DNA from: Fischerella sp. CENA71
GTDB taxonomy: Bacteria; Cyanobacteriota; Cyanobacteriia; Cyanobacteriales; Nostocaceae
Assembly (NCBI GenBank): GCA_024239075.1
Contig: JANBVI010000028.1
Location: 33,020-97,019, forward strand
Direction: 5' to 3'
Length of the DNA: 64,000 bases
Shown here: piece after piece, positions 18,432 to 28,819 of the stretch
Position numbering within the stretch: the stretch's first letter is position 1
Layout: each line of letters begins with the position of its first letter
Notes under the pieces: generated by a model
What the model was told of the DNA's origin: nothing
Databases searched by the model: none
What the model saw: the letters and a program-made list of their open reading frames with translations, nothing else
Position numbers and translations under genes: made by a program

Positions 18432-18719
18432 ATGGGACGCCCAAAATTCCAAAATCCATACAAACTAGATAGCAAAAGACTTTCCAGACCATATTGCCGA
18501 AAAACACGTATAAAGGCGCATTTCCAGGTGCAAGATATGAGAAATTAACGCCGACTTGAAAAGTATACTTTGCCAAGGGAATTTTCGATAAAAAAATACA
18601 ATTCTGAATATTGGCAAACTGAGTTATCCTAAGATACCGTAGCTTTTGACATTTATTCAGTGTCAGTTATTAGCTTGATAACTGTTCCCTGTTCTCTGTT
18701 CCCTAAATAATAAATACAT

Positions 18720-21350
18720 ATGTCTTTTGTTCCATTGCACATTCATAGTGACTACAGTCTGTTGGATGGTGCGAGTCAAATACCAAATTTAGTGGATCGT
18801 GCTATCGAACTGGATATTAAAGCGATCGCTCTGACGGATCATGGTGTGATGTATGGTGCGATCGAACTCATAAAAATTTGTCGCAACAAAAATATTAAGC
18901 CAATAATTGGCAATGAAATGTATATTATCAACGGCGATATTACTAAACAAGAACGCCGTCCTCGCTATCATCAAATTGTTTTAGCAAAAAATACTAAAGG
19001 CTATAAAAATTTAGTTAAATTAACAACTATCTCTCACCTCCAAGGTGTACAAGGCAAAGGCATTTTTTCTCGTCCTTGTATTAGCAAAGAATTACTCAAA
19101 ACATACCATGAAGATTTAATCGTTACTAGTGCTTGTTTGGGTGGGGAAGTACCCCAAGCAATTTTGGCTGGTAAACTAGATGCAGCCCGCCGAGTTGCTC
19201 AATGGTATAAAGATGTATTTGGTGAAGATTATTATTTAGAAATTCAAGATCATGGTTCTCCCGAAGACCGAATTGTTAATGTTGAGATTGTCAAAATTGC
19301 GCGGGAATTAGGGATAAAAATTGTTGCTACAAATGATTCTCATTATATTTCCTGTTATGACGTTGAAGCACATGACGCCTTATTGTGTATTCAAACAGGG
19401 AAATTAATAGTTGAAGATAACCGAATGCGTTATAGCGGTACAGAGTATTTAAAGTCCGCTGAAGAGATGAGACAGCTATTTCGTGATCATCTACCTGATG
19501 ATGTCATTGAAGAAGCGATCGCCAATACTGTAGAAGTAGCAGAGAAAATAGAACCATACAATATTTTGGGTGAGCCTCGGATTCCCAATTATCCAATTCC
19601 ATCTGGCCATACTGCTGACACTTATGTCGAGGAAATTGCTTGGCAGGGATTATTACAAAAACTAAATCGCAAATCCCGCAACGAAATCGATTTAAGTTAC
19701 AAAGAAAGGCTGGAATATGAATTAAAAATGATTCAGCAAATGGGTTTTTCCACCTACTTTTTAGTTGTGTGGGACTACATCAAATTTGCGAGAGATAATG
19801 ATATTCCGGTTGGACCGGGTCGTGGATCTGCCGCAGGTTCTTTGGTAGCTTATACTATGGGAATTACCAATATAGATCCTGTACATCACGGCTTACTTTT
19901 TGAAAGATTTCTCAATCCAGAACGGAAATCTATGCCAGATATTGACACGGATTTCTGTATTTCTCAAAGAGATAAAGTCATAGAATATGTTACAGAAAAA
20001 TACGGTACAGAAAGAGTAGCTCAAATTATTACTTTTAACCGTCTGACTTCCAAAGCAGTTTTAAAAGATGTCGCCAGAGTGTTAAATATTCCTTATGCAG
20101 AATCAGACAAAATGGCGAAACTAATTCCTGTTTCACGGGGTAAACCTGCCAAGTTAAAAGTGATGATTTCTGATGATACTCCTGAACCAGAATTTAAAGC
20201 TAGATATGATAATGATCCAAGAGTTCGCCATTGGATAGATATGGCAATCCGCATCGAAGGAACTAACAAAACTTTCGGCGTTCATGCAGCAGGTGTAGTC
20301 ATTTCTGCTGATCCATTAGATGAAATTGTGCCACTTCAGAAAAATAACGATGGTTCTGTGATTACCCAGTATTTTATGGAAGATTTAGAATCACTGGGTT
20401 TGTTAAAAATGGATTTTCTCGGCTTGAAAAATCTGAGTATGATTCAGAAAACCATCGAATTAATTGAAAGTAATCATGGATTTAAGATTGACCCTTATGT
20501 AATTACTGCTCAAGAAAGAAAAGCTCAGAAAATATTAGCCAAAGGTGGAGAAGGCGCAAAACTTCCCCCAGATGTCAAAAAGACCTACGAATTATTAGAA
20601 GCAGGTGAATTAGAAGGAGTATTTCAGTTAGAATCTTCTGGAATGCGTCAGATAGTACGTGATTTGAAGCCTTCTAATATAGAAGATATTTCTTCGATTT
20701 TAGCACTATATCGACCAGGTCCATTAGATGCGGGGCTAATTCCGAAATTTATTAACCGCAAACACGGGCGGGAAAATATTGATTATGAACACACGATTTT
20801 AGAACCAATTTTAGATGAAACCTATGGAATTATGGTTTATCAAGAGCAAATTATGAAAATTGCTCAAGATATGGCTGGATATTCTTTAGGTCAAGCTGAC
20901 TTGCTGCGTCGGGCGATGGGTAAAAAGAAAGTTTCCGAGATGCAGAAGCAGCGAGAAAAATTCATGGATGGTGCAGCCAAAAACGGTGTTAAGCAACAAA
21001 TTGCAGAAGCTTTATTTGATCAAATGTTAAAGTTTGCCGAATATTGCTTGAGTTATGACACTGAAGTTTTGACTGTAGAATACGGATTTGTGCCAATCGG
21101 AGAAATCGTCGAAAAAAGAATAGAGTGTAATGTTTACACAGTTGATAGTAATGGTTATGTGTATACACAACCTATTGCTCAGTGGCATAATCGTGGTGTT
21201 CAAGAAGTATTTGAATATGCTTTAGAAGATGGTTCGGTAATTCGAGCTACGAAAGATCATAAATTTATGACCAGTGAGGGGCAAATGTTACCTATTGATG
21301 AAATATTTGCAAAGGAATTAGATTTGCTACAAGTAATTGGTAATGGGTAA
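18720..21350 (+). CDS. dnaE: DNA polymerase III alpha subunit, N-terminal half with split-intein N-part
   Basis: The catalytic replicative polymerase subunit, encoded as a split gene. Residues 1-775 are the N-extein: a PHP domain starting [13 protein letters not shown], then the C-family polymerase palm with [11 protein letters not shown] and the catalytic PDIDTDF near residue 404. The extein ends KFAEY, immediately followed by Cys776 and a 101-residue intein N-part ([14 protein letters not shown]...). The gene stops there by design; it is not a truncation. In cyanobacteria a second gene elsewhere supplies intein-C plus the rest of DnaE, and protein trans-splicing joins them. That partner is not in this window. 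Single transcription unit, about 290 bases after the MITE. Confidence 0.97.
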   Translation: MSFVPLHIHSDYSLLDGASQIPNLVDRAIELDIKAIALTDHGVMYGAIELIKICRNKNIKPIIGNEMYIINGDITKQERRPRYHQIVLAKNTKGYKNLVKLTTISHLQGVQGKGIFSRPCISKELLKTYHEDLIVTSACLGGEVPQAILAGKLDAARRVAQWYKDVFGEDYYLEIQDHGSPEDRIVNVEIVKIARELGIKIVATNDSHYISCYDVEAHDALLCIQTGKLIVEDNRMRYSGTEYLKSAEEMRQLFRDHLPDDVIEEAIANTVEVAEKIEPYNILGEPRIPNYPIPSGHTADTYVEEIAWQGLLQKLNRKSRNEIDLSYKERLEYELKMIQQMGFSTYFLVVWDYIKFARDNDIPVGPGRGSAAGSLVAYTMGITNIDPVHHGLLFERFLNPERKSMPDIDTDFCISQRDKVIEYVTEKYGTERVAQIITFNRLTSKAVLKDVARVLNIPYAESDKMAKLIPVSRGKPAKLKVMISDDTPEPEFKARYDNDPRVRHWIDMAIRIEGTNKTFGVHAAGVVISADPLDEIVPLQKNNDGSVITQYFMEDLESLGLLKMDFLGLKNLSMIQKTIELIESNHGFKIDPYVITAQERKAQKILAKGGEGAKLPPDVKKTYELLEAGELEGVFQLESSGMRQIVRDLKPSNIEDISSILALYRPGPLDAGLIPKFINRKHGRENIDYEHTILEPILDETYGIMVYQEQIMKIAQDMAGYSLGQADLLRRAMGKKKVSEMQKQREKFMDGAAKNGVKQQIAEALFDQMLKFAEYCLSYDTEVLTVEYGFVPIGEIVEKRIECNVYTVDSNGYVYTQPIAQWHNRGVQEVFEYALEDGSVIRATKDHKFMTSEGQMLPIDEIFAKELDLLQVIGNG
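21045..21347 (+). other. Split intein N-fragment (DnaE-N)
   Basis: The 101 codons from the catalytic Cys1 to the stop form the intein N-part. Block A ([14 protein letters not shown]) and block B ([14 protein letters not shown], with the conserved T-x-x-H) are both intact, so splicing activity is expected. It closely resembles the Nostoc DnaE split inteins known for fast trans-splicing, but differs at several positions, such as [12 protein letters not shown] and the C-terminal LLQVIGNG. Confidence 0.95.
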
Positions 21351-21429
21351 TGGGATATTGCTATTCCCGATTCCCTATTCCCAAGCTTGATATCGTAATT
21401 AACTAGCCGAAATTAATGTAATTTGTAAA

Positions 21430-22080
21430 ATGTATTTACTTCGCTTGACTACTTACTTATTAACTATTTTTCTACTTGGTACTGTTGATAATTTTGAACT
21501 CCATCTTCTGCCCAAATTTCAAGATAACTTCTCACATAATCAGGTATTTGCCAAGCAATATCTGAATACACAAGTTTCAAAAATTAGATTATCAGAAGTT
21601 CCAATTCCCAATGTCAATTTCCCAGAGGAGGTTTTTCCAGAAGTTAAACTCTCAGAAATTCGATGTTCAAAAATTCGGGTTCAGGAAAATCAAGACTTAA
21701 CGATTATTACCTTGCCAGCTGATATTTTATTTGACTCTGGCAAATATCAAATTCGTCCACAAGCACAGAAAATCCTCAGTCAAGTTAGTCAAGCTATCAG
21801 CGATCGCTATCCTCATACTTGGCTACAAATTTTAGGACATACTGATTCTGTAGATAATGAAACTGATAATCTAAAACTATCAGAGCAACAAGCCTTAGCA
21901 GTACAACGTTGGTTGAGTGAAAAAGGCGGTATAGACATTTCTTTGATCACAAAACAAGGTTACGGCGAAACTCAACCGATCGCAGCCAATAGTAATTCTG
22001 ATAGTTCAGAGAACTCAGTAGCAAGCCAAAATAACCGTCGGATTGAGATTGTAATCCAGAAAACATCAAATCACGTTTAA
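21430..22080 (+). CDS. OmpA-family peptidoglycan-binding protein
   Basis: A 216-residue envelope protein. The N-terminus is hydrophobic (LTTYLLTIFLLGTV) and probably acts as a signal peptide or anchor; no lipobox is visible. A low-complexity middle contains repeats of the LSEVPIPNVNFPEEVFPEVKLSEIR kind. The OmpA-like domain starts near residue 90 with ITLPADILFDSGKYQIRPQA, followed by ILGHTDSVDNETDNLKLSEQ and NRRIEIVIQ, which bind peptidoglycan. It probably links the cell wall and a membrane layer. It is downstream of dnaE but separated by STRR-like repeats, so a separate promoter is likely. Confidence 0.87.
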   Translation: MYLLRLTTYLLTIFLLGTVDNFELHLLPKFQDNFSHNQVFAKQYLNTQVSKIRLSEVPIPNVNFPEEVFPEVKLSEIRCSKIRVQENQDLTIITLPADILFDSGKYQIRPQAQKILSQVSQAISDRYPHTWLQILGHTDSVDNETDNLKLSEQQALAVQRWLSEKGGIDISLITKQGYGETQPIAANSNSDSSENSVASQNNRRIEIVIQKTSNHV

Positions 22081-22216
22081 GAAGCGATAGATAGCGATCG
22101 CCACAGCACAACAGAAATTTGTCACAATAAAGACTTTAGTTTACTTTAAGGAATCCACTGCTACAAAGTTGAAGTGTAAGCGGTAGGATGTCAATGGCTT
22201 TTTTAAAAGTATAAAT

Positions 22217-23851
22217 ATGCCTCAAACTCTTTACGTAAATTCTGTTGTTGGCAATGATAGCGCTAGTGGTCTACCACAAGCACCTTTAAAAACTATTACA
22301 CAAGCACTCAAGAAAGCTACTTCTGGTACGCAAATCCAGCTCGCAGATGGTACTTACAATGCTGCTAGTGGTGAAATCTTTCCTTTGTCGATTCCCAGTG
22401 GAGTATCGATAGTAGGTAATGAAGCTAACAAGGGCAGTAGTATATTGATTGAAGGTAGTGGTCAATACCTCAGCCGTACTTTTGCTGGGCAGAATGTCAC
22501 ATTTGTACTAGATAATGGTGCAGAGATCAAGGGTGTTACTGTGATTAACTCTGCTACTCGTGGTAGTGGTGTCTGGGTAGAATCTACTAGTCCTACGGTT
22601 GTAAATTGCACTTTTACAAAATGTAAGCGAGAAGGCGTGTTTGTTACTGGCGATGGGAATCCAGTAATCCGCAACAATCAATTTATAGAAAATGCTGCCA
22701 ATGGGATTGCGATCGCCAAGAATGCTAAAGGTGAGATTCAAGGTAATACATGCATTAATACGGGTTTTGGTATTGCCATTAGTGATACAGCTTCTCCTAA
22801 ATTAATAGATAACAAAATTTCCGAAAATCGTTCTGGTATTGTCATCTCTGGTAGCGCCCGTCCTATATTACGTAATAATCTGTGCGAAAGAAATACCCAA
22901 GATGGTTTAACGGTGATCGCAAACGCTTTTCCAGATATTGGTATTACTAATAATCCAGGAGGTAATATATTCCGTGGTAATGGTCAATTCGATCTCCAAA
23001 ATGCCAGTTCTAACAAACTAATTTCTCTCGGAAATCAAATAGATCCAGCGAAAATCAAAGGTTTGATCGACTTTCTTGATAACCAAGTTCCAACTCCAAC
23101 TCCAACTCCTACTCCTACACCAACCCCTACTCCTATTCCTACTCCCACACCAGAACCAGAACCCGAACCATTTCCTGATCAGTCACCAACTCCACTACCC
23201 ACACCCACACCCACACCCACACCCACACCCACACCCACACCCACACCTACACCCACACCCACACCTAGTTCCAGCAACTTAACCGATATTAGCAATCATT
23301 GGGCAATTGCTTTTATTCGGGAATTAGTCGAATTAGAAATAATTAAGGGTTTCCCCGATCGCACATTTAGACCTGATGCGACAATGACAAGAGCGCAGTA
23401 TGCTGCGTTAATAGTCAAAGCTTTCAACCCAAGCGCCAAACGCCAAGCGATAAAATTTAAAGATGTCGCGCAGGATTTTTGGGCTAATAAAGTCATTCAA
23501 CAAGCTTATCAAGGACAATTTCTCTCTGGTTATCCCGATAACACCTTCCGCCCCAACGATAATATCCAGCGTATACAAGTGATCGTTTCGCTGGTGAATG
23601 GACTAGGGTTAACCGCCAGTGCTAATAAAGCTATTAAACCCTACGATGATCAAACAAAAATTCCTGACTATGCCAAAGATGAGGTAATTGTTGCTAGTGA
23701 AAAACAAATTATTGTCAACTATCCGAAAACAAAGCAACTTAACCCCACCCGCGAAGCTACACGCGCAGAGGTAGTTGCGATGGTGTATCAAGCGTTAGTT
23801 GATGCTGATCGTGTGGCAGCGATTGACTCGCCTTATATCGTGGTGGCTTAG
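22217..23851 (+). CDS. DUF1565/pectate-lyase-fold protein with SLH domains
   Basis: A 544-residue surface-type protein. Residues 1-285 form a right-handed beta-helix-like DUF1565 domain ([14 protein letters not shown] start, then repeated [20 protein letters not shown]-like turns). A Thr-Pro linker of about 70 residues follows. Residues about 355-544 contain SLH-type repeats ([30 protein letters not shown] and two weaker copies) that bind cell-wall polymers. No signal peptide is present and there is no alternative upstream start before an in-frame TAG, which is odd for a surface protein. A role in cell-wall attachment or polysaccharide contact is inferred. Confidence 0.88.
   Translation: MPQTLYVNSVVGNDSASGLPQAPLKTITQALKKATSGTQIQLADGTYNAASGEIFPLSIPSGVSIVGNEANKGSSILIEGSGQYLSRTFAGQNVTFVLDNGAEIKGVTVINSATRGSGVWVESTSPTVVNCTFTKCKREGVFVTGDGNPVIRNNQFIENAANGIAIAKNAKGEIQGNTCINTGFGIAISDTASPKLIDNKISENRSGIVISGSARPILRNNLCERNTQDGLTVIANAFPDIGITNNPGGNIFRGNGQFDLQNASSNKLISLGNQIDPAKIKGLIDFLDNQVPTPTPTPTPTPTPTPIPTPTPEPEPEPFPDQSPTPLPTPTPTPTPTPTPTPTPTPTPTPSSSNLTDISNHWAIAFIRELVELEIIKGFPDRTFRPDATMTRAQYAALIVKAFNPSAKRQAIKFKDVAQDFWANKVIQQAYQGQFLSGYPDNTFRPNDNIQRIQVIVSLVNGLGLTASANKAIKPYDDQTKIPDYAKDEVIVASEKQIIVNYPKTKQLNPTREATRAEVVAMVYQALVDADRVAAIDSPYIVVA
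23198..23264 (+). repeat. Hexanucleotide tandem repeat in coding sequence
   Basis: About eleven copies of a CCCACA-type hexamer encode the Thr-Pro linker of the SLH protein. The near-perfect unit suggests recent slippage, so linker length may vary between strains. It is not a CRISPR array. Confidence 0.85.
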
Positions 23852-23854
23852 TTT

Positions 23855-23887
23855 TTAGAGGGTGGACAAAGATTGCCCATCCTCTAA
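23855..23887 (+). terminator. Stem-loop after SLH gene
   Basis: TTAGAGGGTGGACAA (from 23855) and TTGCCCATCCTCTAA (to 23887) pair at 13 of 15 positions directly after the stop codon. No T-run follows. Confidence 0.5.
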
Positions 23888-24022
23888 GAAGTTGGGGATC
23901 TTGTCTCTCACGAAGGATTTAAGAATCCTGTAGCTGACAAACTTAAGATTAATTTTCTAATTTCCTGTAAATACTTGTGATAAATGTAATAATAAAATGC
24001 CTGAAACTAGGTAAGATTATCT

Positions 24023-24544
24023 ATGTTAGCGAAAAAATCTATATATGTTTTTCTAGCTGTTCTGGGAGTGTTCTCTATCTCTGCATCAGCAGAAGCTGGA
24101 TTTAATTATAAATATATCGTATTGGAAGGACAAGTAGAAAAAGCACTTAACACAAAAGTATTAGCACAAGCAAACACAAAAGCAACAAGTTGCGATAAAC
24201 AAGACAAAAGCGATACAACTTTGCTATTTAATACCAATAATGGCAAAACAGTGAGAGTTTTCCGCACAAAAAATACTTCACCGCAACAATTATTAATAAA
24301 TATATACGATAGCAAAAATCGTAAGGAATTAGCTGCCTGTACTCCTGCGGCACGGTTAACCCAACCTAATCAAATTACTTACAATACTAAAGTGCAAAAT
24401 ATTGTGTACTATGCCACTGTCTTGATTAATAAGCAATCCAAGATAGAAGGAAGCATAGTAGCAACCGATCAAAACGGAAAAAGAAGATTGTGGACAGAAC
24501 CAGCTTCTGGTGAAGTGACATTAAAGCTGAGAATTTCTGATTGA
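24023..24544 (+). CDS. Secreted hypothetical protein
   Basis: A 173-residue protein with a clear signal peptide: basic MLAKKS, a hydrophobic run, and an ASAEA-type cleavage site near residue 25. The mature part has two cysteines (TSCDKQ and LAACTPA) that could form a disulfide in the periplasm, and is beta-rich by appearance. I do not recognise a family. It has its own promoter region of about 170 bases and the next gene starts 77 bases later, so the two may share a transcript. Confidence 0.7.
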   Translation: MLAKKSIYVFLAVLGVFSISASAEAGFNYKYIVLEGQVEKALNTKVLAQANTKATSCDKQDKSDTTLLFNTNNGKTVRVFRTKNTSPQQLLINIYDSKNRKELAACTPAARLTQPNQITYNTKVQNIVYYATVLINKQSKIEGSIVATDQNGKRRLWTEPASGEVTLKLRISD

Positions 24545-24621
24545 TAATCATTCCTTGATGGTACAAGCCCCCTGGCAACGATAAAATCACTAAGGTATCC
24601 CCTATCCTGCCTTAGTTAAAG

Positions 24622-27402
24622 ATGAAAGCCGATCGCCTACAAACTTCCGAAACCACCTTACCCAAACTCCAACTTCCCGAACTCCTCGCCCCTGCTGGTA
24701 ATTGGGAATGTGCAAAAGCTGCTGTAGAAAATGGTGCAGATGCAATATATTTCGGTTTGGATCGGTTCAATGCGCGGATGCGGGCGGAAAACTTTACTGA
24801 GGCTGAATTACCAGAATTAATGGAGTACCTGCATAGTCGTGGTGTCAAAGGTTATGTCACTCTCAATACACTGATTTTTCCCCAAGAACTGAGAGAAGCA
24901 CAACAATATATTCGCTCGATTATTACTGCGGGTGTAGATGCAGTCATCGTCCAAGATATCGGTATTTGTCGTCTCATTCGTCACATCTCACCTGATTTTC
25001 CCATTCACGCCTCCACTCAAATGAGTATCACAAGTACTGCTGGTGTGGAATTTGCGGAATCACTAGGGTGTAATTTAGTTGTACTTGCCCGTGAATGTTC
25101 TCTCCACGAAATTAATAAAATTCAAAGCCAGTTAGCATACAGAGGTACTTCGCTACCTCTAGAAGTCTTTGTTCATGGTGCTTTATGTGTAGCTTACTCT
25201 GGACAATGTTTGACGAGTGAAGCATTAGGGGGACGTTCTGCTAACCGGGGTGAATGCGCCCAAGCTTGTCGAATGCCTTATGAATTAATTGCAGATGGGG
25301 AAGTTATGAATTTAGGAGATCGAAAATATCTCCTTAGTCCCCAAGATTTGGCAGGGTTAGAGGTTTTGCCTGATTTAGTAAAGTCGGGTGTGGCGTGTCT
25401 CAAGATTGAAGGACGATTGAAATCTCCAGAGTATGTTGCTAATGTGACCCGTGTTTATCGGCAAGCCTTGGATCGGGTGATGGTGGAATCGCAAGAGGAA
25501 GAGGAGACAAGGGGACAAGGACGCGGGGAAAACGGACACGGGGACAGAGAGACGCGGGGACACGGGGATGAAATTAAAAACTTCTCCGAGTCTTCCACTC
25601 TCCGCTTCACCGCGTCTGCGGAGGAACGCTACAATTTGGAGATGGCTTTTTCGCGGGGAATTTATACTGGGTGGTTCCGTGGAATTAACAATCAGGAATT
25701 GGTTCATGCCCGTTTTGGCAAAAAGCGGGGGGTTTATTTAGGAGAGGTAATCCGTGTTAATAATGAAAAAGTGAGCCTCAAGTTAGAAGCACCTGTGAAA
25801 CCAGGAGATGGTGTTGTGTTTGACTGCGGTCATCCAGAAGCAAAGGAGGAAGGCGGACGCATCTATGCAGTGGAACAAAAGGGAAAAGAAACCCTTTTAA
25901 CCTTCGGGCGACGGGATTTGAATTGGCGACGAGTGTATGTAGGCGATAAGGTTTGGAAAACTAGTGATCCGGAGCTTGATAAGCAATTACGACAGAGTTT
26001 TGTAGGGGATGTACCGCAGTTTCAGCGCCCGATTAATATTGAAGTGCATGGGGAAGTGGGACAAAATTTAGTTGCGATCGCTCATGATGAATTTGGTCAT
26101 GTTGCTCAGGTAGAATCTACAACTCCACTAGTAGCAGCACACACTAAACCCCTAACTACACAACGTTTACAAGAACAATTCGGCCGCCTTGGTAATACTC
26201 CTTTTTGTTTGGGCGACTTGAAAAATAACCTCACTGGTGAATTAATGCTACCCGTGAGTGAGTTAAATCAAATGCGACGGGAAATAGTCACCCAATTGGA
26301 GAAACTGCGAAGAAAACCCAAGCGTTGGCAAATCAATCCCAGCGCTTCCCTTTCAGATTTACTTCCTGCTTCTGGGCTTTCTCGCTTTAGTGCTTCCTCA
26401 ACTCCTAGCTTAATTGTGTTAGTACGCAATCTTCAGCAACTACAAGCAGCACTTGCAGCAAATGTTAGTACTATCTACTGTGAATTTGAAGATCCTCGCA
26501 AGTATCGCGAGGCTGTGAAGATGGTACACCAACGAAGAGAGGAGATGGGGAGACACGGGGACACGGGTACGTGGAATCAACAGGATGCGGGGACGCGGAG
26601 AGAGGGAGACACGGGGACGCGGAGTCAACAGAACACGGAGATGTGGAGTCAAGAAGACGCGGAGAATATTTTTAATACATTCCCCGCGTCTCCCCCTCCC
26701 GGTGTCCCTACCATCTGGGTTGCACCACCCCGAATTACTAAGCCTGGAGAAAATTGGATTTTGCAGCAAGTGCGTTCCTGTGAGGCGGATGGGTATCTGG
26801 TGCGGAATTATGACCACCTCGAATTTTTTGAGCGCGATCGCTGTATCGGAGATTTTTCTTTCAACGTTGCGAATCCTCTCACGGCAGATTTATTAAAAAA
26901 CCACTTTAATTTAGAACGCCTGACTGCTTCCTACGACTTAAATATCAATCAACTGGAAGATTTACTTAAAAGTAGTCCTCCTGATTGGTTTGAAGTGACG
27001 ATTCATCAGCATATGCCAATGTTTCACATGGAACATTGTGTATTTTGTGCCTTTTTATCTACCGGGACAGATTTTCGTAATTGTGGACGACCGTGTGAAA
27101 AACATGAAGTGAAACTGCGGGATCGCATTGGTACAGAACACATCCTTCATGCTGATGCTGGTTGTCGGAATACGGTATTTAACGGGATAGCCCAAACAGG
27201 CGCAGAGTATGTGCAGCGTTTAATAGAGTTGGGCTTATCTCAATTCCGGATTGAATTTGTAAATGAGTCTGCTGAGTATGTAACTCGAACGGTACAACAT
27301 TATCAACAATTACTGAAGGGTGAAATCACAGGTTCTCAACTTTGGCGTCAGTTGAAGTTACAAAATCAACTAGGTGTAACCCGTGGTTCTGTTATTCATT
27401 GA
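24622..27402 (+). CDS. rlhA: U32-family protein, RlhA-like RNA hydroxylase, with in-frame repeat insertions
   Basis: A 926-residue peptidase-U32-family protein. The N-terminal barrel has LLAPAGNWECAKAAVENGADAIYFG and the cysteine cluster ALCVAYSGQC...NRGECAQACRMPYE (residues about 187-222). A DUF3656-like middle and a second cysteine-bearing C-terminal part (HCVFCAFLS...CGRPCEKHE) follow. E. coli RlhA, with the same layout but about 650-670 residues, hydroxylates 23S rRNA C2501 using prephenate; the same role is inferred. The extra length includes two low-complexity insertions (about residues 289-336 and 636-695) encoded by a GC-richer dispersed repeat. The frame is intact, so the protein probably tolerates them. 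Confidence 0.8.
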   Translation: MKADRLQTSETTLPKLQLPELLAPAGNWECAKAAVENGADAIYFGLDRFNARMRAENFTEAELPELMEYLHSRGVKGYVTLNTLIFPQELREAQQYIRSIITAGVDAVIVQDIGICRLIRHISPDFPIHASTQMSITSTAGVEFAESLGCNLVVLARECSLHEINKIQSQLAYRGTSLPLEVFVHGALCVAYSGQCLTSEALGGRSANRGECAQACRMPYELIADGEVMNLGDRKYLLSPQDLAGLEVLPDLVKSGVACLKIEGRLKSPEYVANVTRVYRQALDRVMVESQEEEETRGQGRGENGHGDRETRGHGDEIKNFSESSTLRFTASAEERYNLEMAFSRGIYTGWFRGINNQELVHARFGKKRGVYLGEVIRVNNEKVSLKLEAPVKPGDGVVFDCGHPEAKEEGGRIYAVEQKGKETLLTFGRRDLNWRRVYVGDKVWKTSDPELDKQLRQSFVGDVPQFQRPINIEVHGEVGQNLVAIAHDEFGHVAQVESTTPLVAAHTKPLTTQRLQEQFGRLGNTPFCLGDLKNNLTGELMLPVSELNQMRREIVTQLEKLRRKPKRWQINPSASLSDLLPASGLSRFSASSTPSLIVLVRNLQQLQAALAANVSTIYCEFEDPRKYREAVKMVHQRREEMGRHGDTGTWNQQDAGTRREGDTGTRSQQNTEMWSQEDAENIFNTFPASPPPGVPTIWVAPPRITKPGENWILQQVRSCEADGYLVRNYDHLEFFERDRCIGDFSFNVANPLTADLLKNHFNLERLTASYDLNINQLEDLLKSSPPDWFEVTIHQHMPMFHMEHCVFCAFLSTGTDFRNCGRPCEKHEVKLRDRIGTEHILHADAGCRNTVFNGIAQTGAEYVQRLIELGLSQFRIEFVNESAEYVTRTVQHYQQLLKGEITGSQLWRQLKLQNQLGVTRGSVIH
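25490..25628 (+). repeat. In-frame repeat insertion 1 in rlhA-like gene
   Basis: GGGGACACGGGGAC-type units encode a Gly/Arg/Glu/His-rich stretch (ETRGQGRGENGHGD) that interrupts the conserved domain between RVYRQALDRVMVE and YNLEMAFSRGIY. It is followed by a second dispersed motif around CGCGTCTGCGGAGGAACGC. Base composition is clearly more G-rich than the surrounding gene. Confidence 0.7.
26540..26710 (+). repeat. In-frame repeat insertion 2 in rlhA-like gene
   Basis: Tandem GACACGGGGACGCGG-type units followed by an inverted GCGTCTCCCCCTCCCGGTGTCCC segment. It encodes DTGTRSQQNTE...NTFPASPPPGVPT. A closely similar peptide and DNA stretch occurs in an unrelated gene at 48255-48365, so this is a dispersed element that entered coding DNA without breaking the frame. 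Confidence 0.78.
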
Positions 27403-27673
27403 TAATCGTCACTAATGCAAAGGGTGTGGGAGGGTTTTAATTATGAAAGTTTAAGAGGTTTATTGTACAGTTTGCTTGTGGCAAACATGCAACACTGAAT
27501 GTATTGCGAAAAACGAATGTTTATAAAATTTACTGACATAAACACCTAGTTTTAATCATCTAAGCAACTTCCTAAAGACTGATTTTTTTCTTTTGATTCA
27601 CAATCAATAACGAATTTAGCTATTAAGTTATGTTATTGTTTTTAAAAAATCAAAGAAAAAATCATTCTAAAGT

Positions 27674-28609
27674 ATGATGCCAAACTCGTTTAAGCCGACT
27701 CTCAACGTAGAAGCAGAGTTTTTTTTCCAGCAAGGACTGCGACGCAATAAGGCTCAAGAATTTGAAGTCGCGCTCGCCATTCTCGACAACGCGCTCAAAT
27801 GTAAGCCAGATTATCCAGAAGCTTGGTTTCAAAAGGGTTTTGCCTTCGGTTCGTTGGGTCGTCACGAAGATGCGATCGCTTGTTTTGATGAAATGCTGAA
27901 GTTACGCACTAATGATTGTTGGGTTTGGCATAATCGAGCTATTGCTTTAGGGAAGCTAGAACGACACCAAGAAGCACTCAACAGCTTTGATCGTGCTATT
28001 GAGTTTAACCCTAATGCTGCCACTGTTTGGCACAATCGCGGTTTGACTTTGTGCGACTTACAGCAATACCAACAAGCAATTGTCAGCTTTAACCAATGTT
28101 TGAAGTTACAACCGGACGCTTATTGGGCCTGGAACAACAAAGGTAACGCTCAAAGAGAATTGAGACGCTATGAAGAAGCTCTCAATAGTTATGATCGCGC
28201 CATCGAATTTAACGTTGATAGTGTCATGGCTTGGTTTAACAGAGGCGTAACTTTGAATGAATGGAAAAATTATCAAAAAGCCATCAAGAGCTTTGATCGC
28301 GCCTTGTCTATTCAACCTAATTACTACAAAGCTTGGTTAAACAAGGGTATAGCTTGGGAAAATCTTGAAAATTATGATGATGCGATCGCTAGCTACGATC
28401 AAGCTGCAAAATTGCAACCAAAAGACCCTGTGATTTGGTATAATAAAGCCCGTTGTTATGCTCAAATGGATAATATTTCAGTCGCGATTATCAAATTAGA
28501 GCAAGCAATTAACCTCTGTCCAGAATACTTAGAAATCATCAAAACTCACACAGATTTTGAAAATATTCGTTCTGATGAACGTTTTCAAGCTTTGTTCCAA
28601 AGTCCCTAG
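27674..28609 (+). CDS. Tetratricopeptide-repeat protein
   Basis: A 311-residue protein made of about seven TPR units of 34 residues, each with the W-x-x-x-G/N-x-A-L-x-x-L and Y-x-x-A-I-x-S-F/Y-D-x-A-x-x-x-x-P pattern (for example WHNRGLTLCDLQQYQQAIVSFNQ). It has no signal peptide or catalytic domain and probably serves as a cytoplasmic protein-interaction scaffold. The ATG at 27677 may also be used (MPNSFKPTLN). A strong hairpin follows the stop. Confidence 0.9.
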   Translation: MMPNSFKPTLNVEAEFFFQQGLRRNKAQEFEVALAILDNALKCKPDYPEAWFQKGFAFGSLGRHEDAIACFDEMLKLRTNDCWVWHNRAIALGKLERHQEALNSFDRAIEFNPNAATVWHNRGLTLCDLQQYQQAIVSFNQCLKLQPDAYWAWNNKGNAQRELRRYEEALNSYDRAIEFNVDSVMAWFNRGVTLNEWKNYQKAIKSFDRALSIQPNYYKAWLNKGIAWENLENYDDAIASYDQAAKLQPKDPVIWYNKARCYAQMDNISVAIIKLEQAINLCPEYLEIIKTHTDFENIRSDERFQALFQSP

Positions 28610-28633
28610 TCAGCGATGGTAAATTCAAATTCT

Positions 28634-28659
28634 ATTTTGAGGGCTTCAGCCCTCAAAAT
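28634..28659 (+). terminator. Perfect hairpin after TPR gene
   Basis: ATTTTGAGGGC (28634-28644) and GCCCTCAAAAT (28649-28659) are perfect 11-bp arms with a 4-base loop, 24 bases after the stop codon. The AT-rich outer stem makes it a plausible bidirectional terminator. Confidence 0.65.
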
Positions 28660-28819
28660 CACCTCTTGTATATGATTAAATAATATGATTTTTTACTCCA
28701 TAATATCAGTTTTATACTGAAACTAAAATGATATTGAGAGCCGTGTGTATTTAGTTAAACTCAATACGTAATTTGCTATGTTAAAACCAATTTTAAAAAA
28801 ATAATGCAACAGACCATAT

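Noticed and set aside
21045-21350. dnaE as a truncated pseudogene
   Set aside because: The frame ends in an intact split intein N-part, which explains the early stop.
23198-23264. Possible CRISPR-like array
   Set aside because: The repeat is a six-base coding tandem without spacers. No direct-repeat/spacer pattern was found anywhere in the window.
23076-23282. Pro/His-rich 68-codon ORF
   Set aside because: A frame shadow of the hexamer-encoded Thr-Pro linker in the SLH gene.
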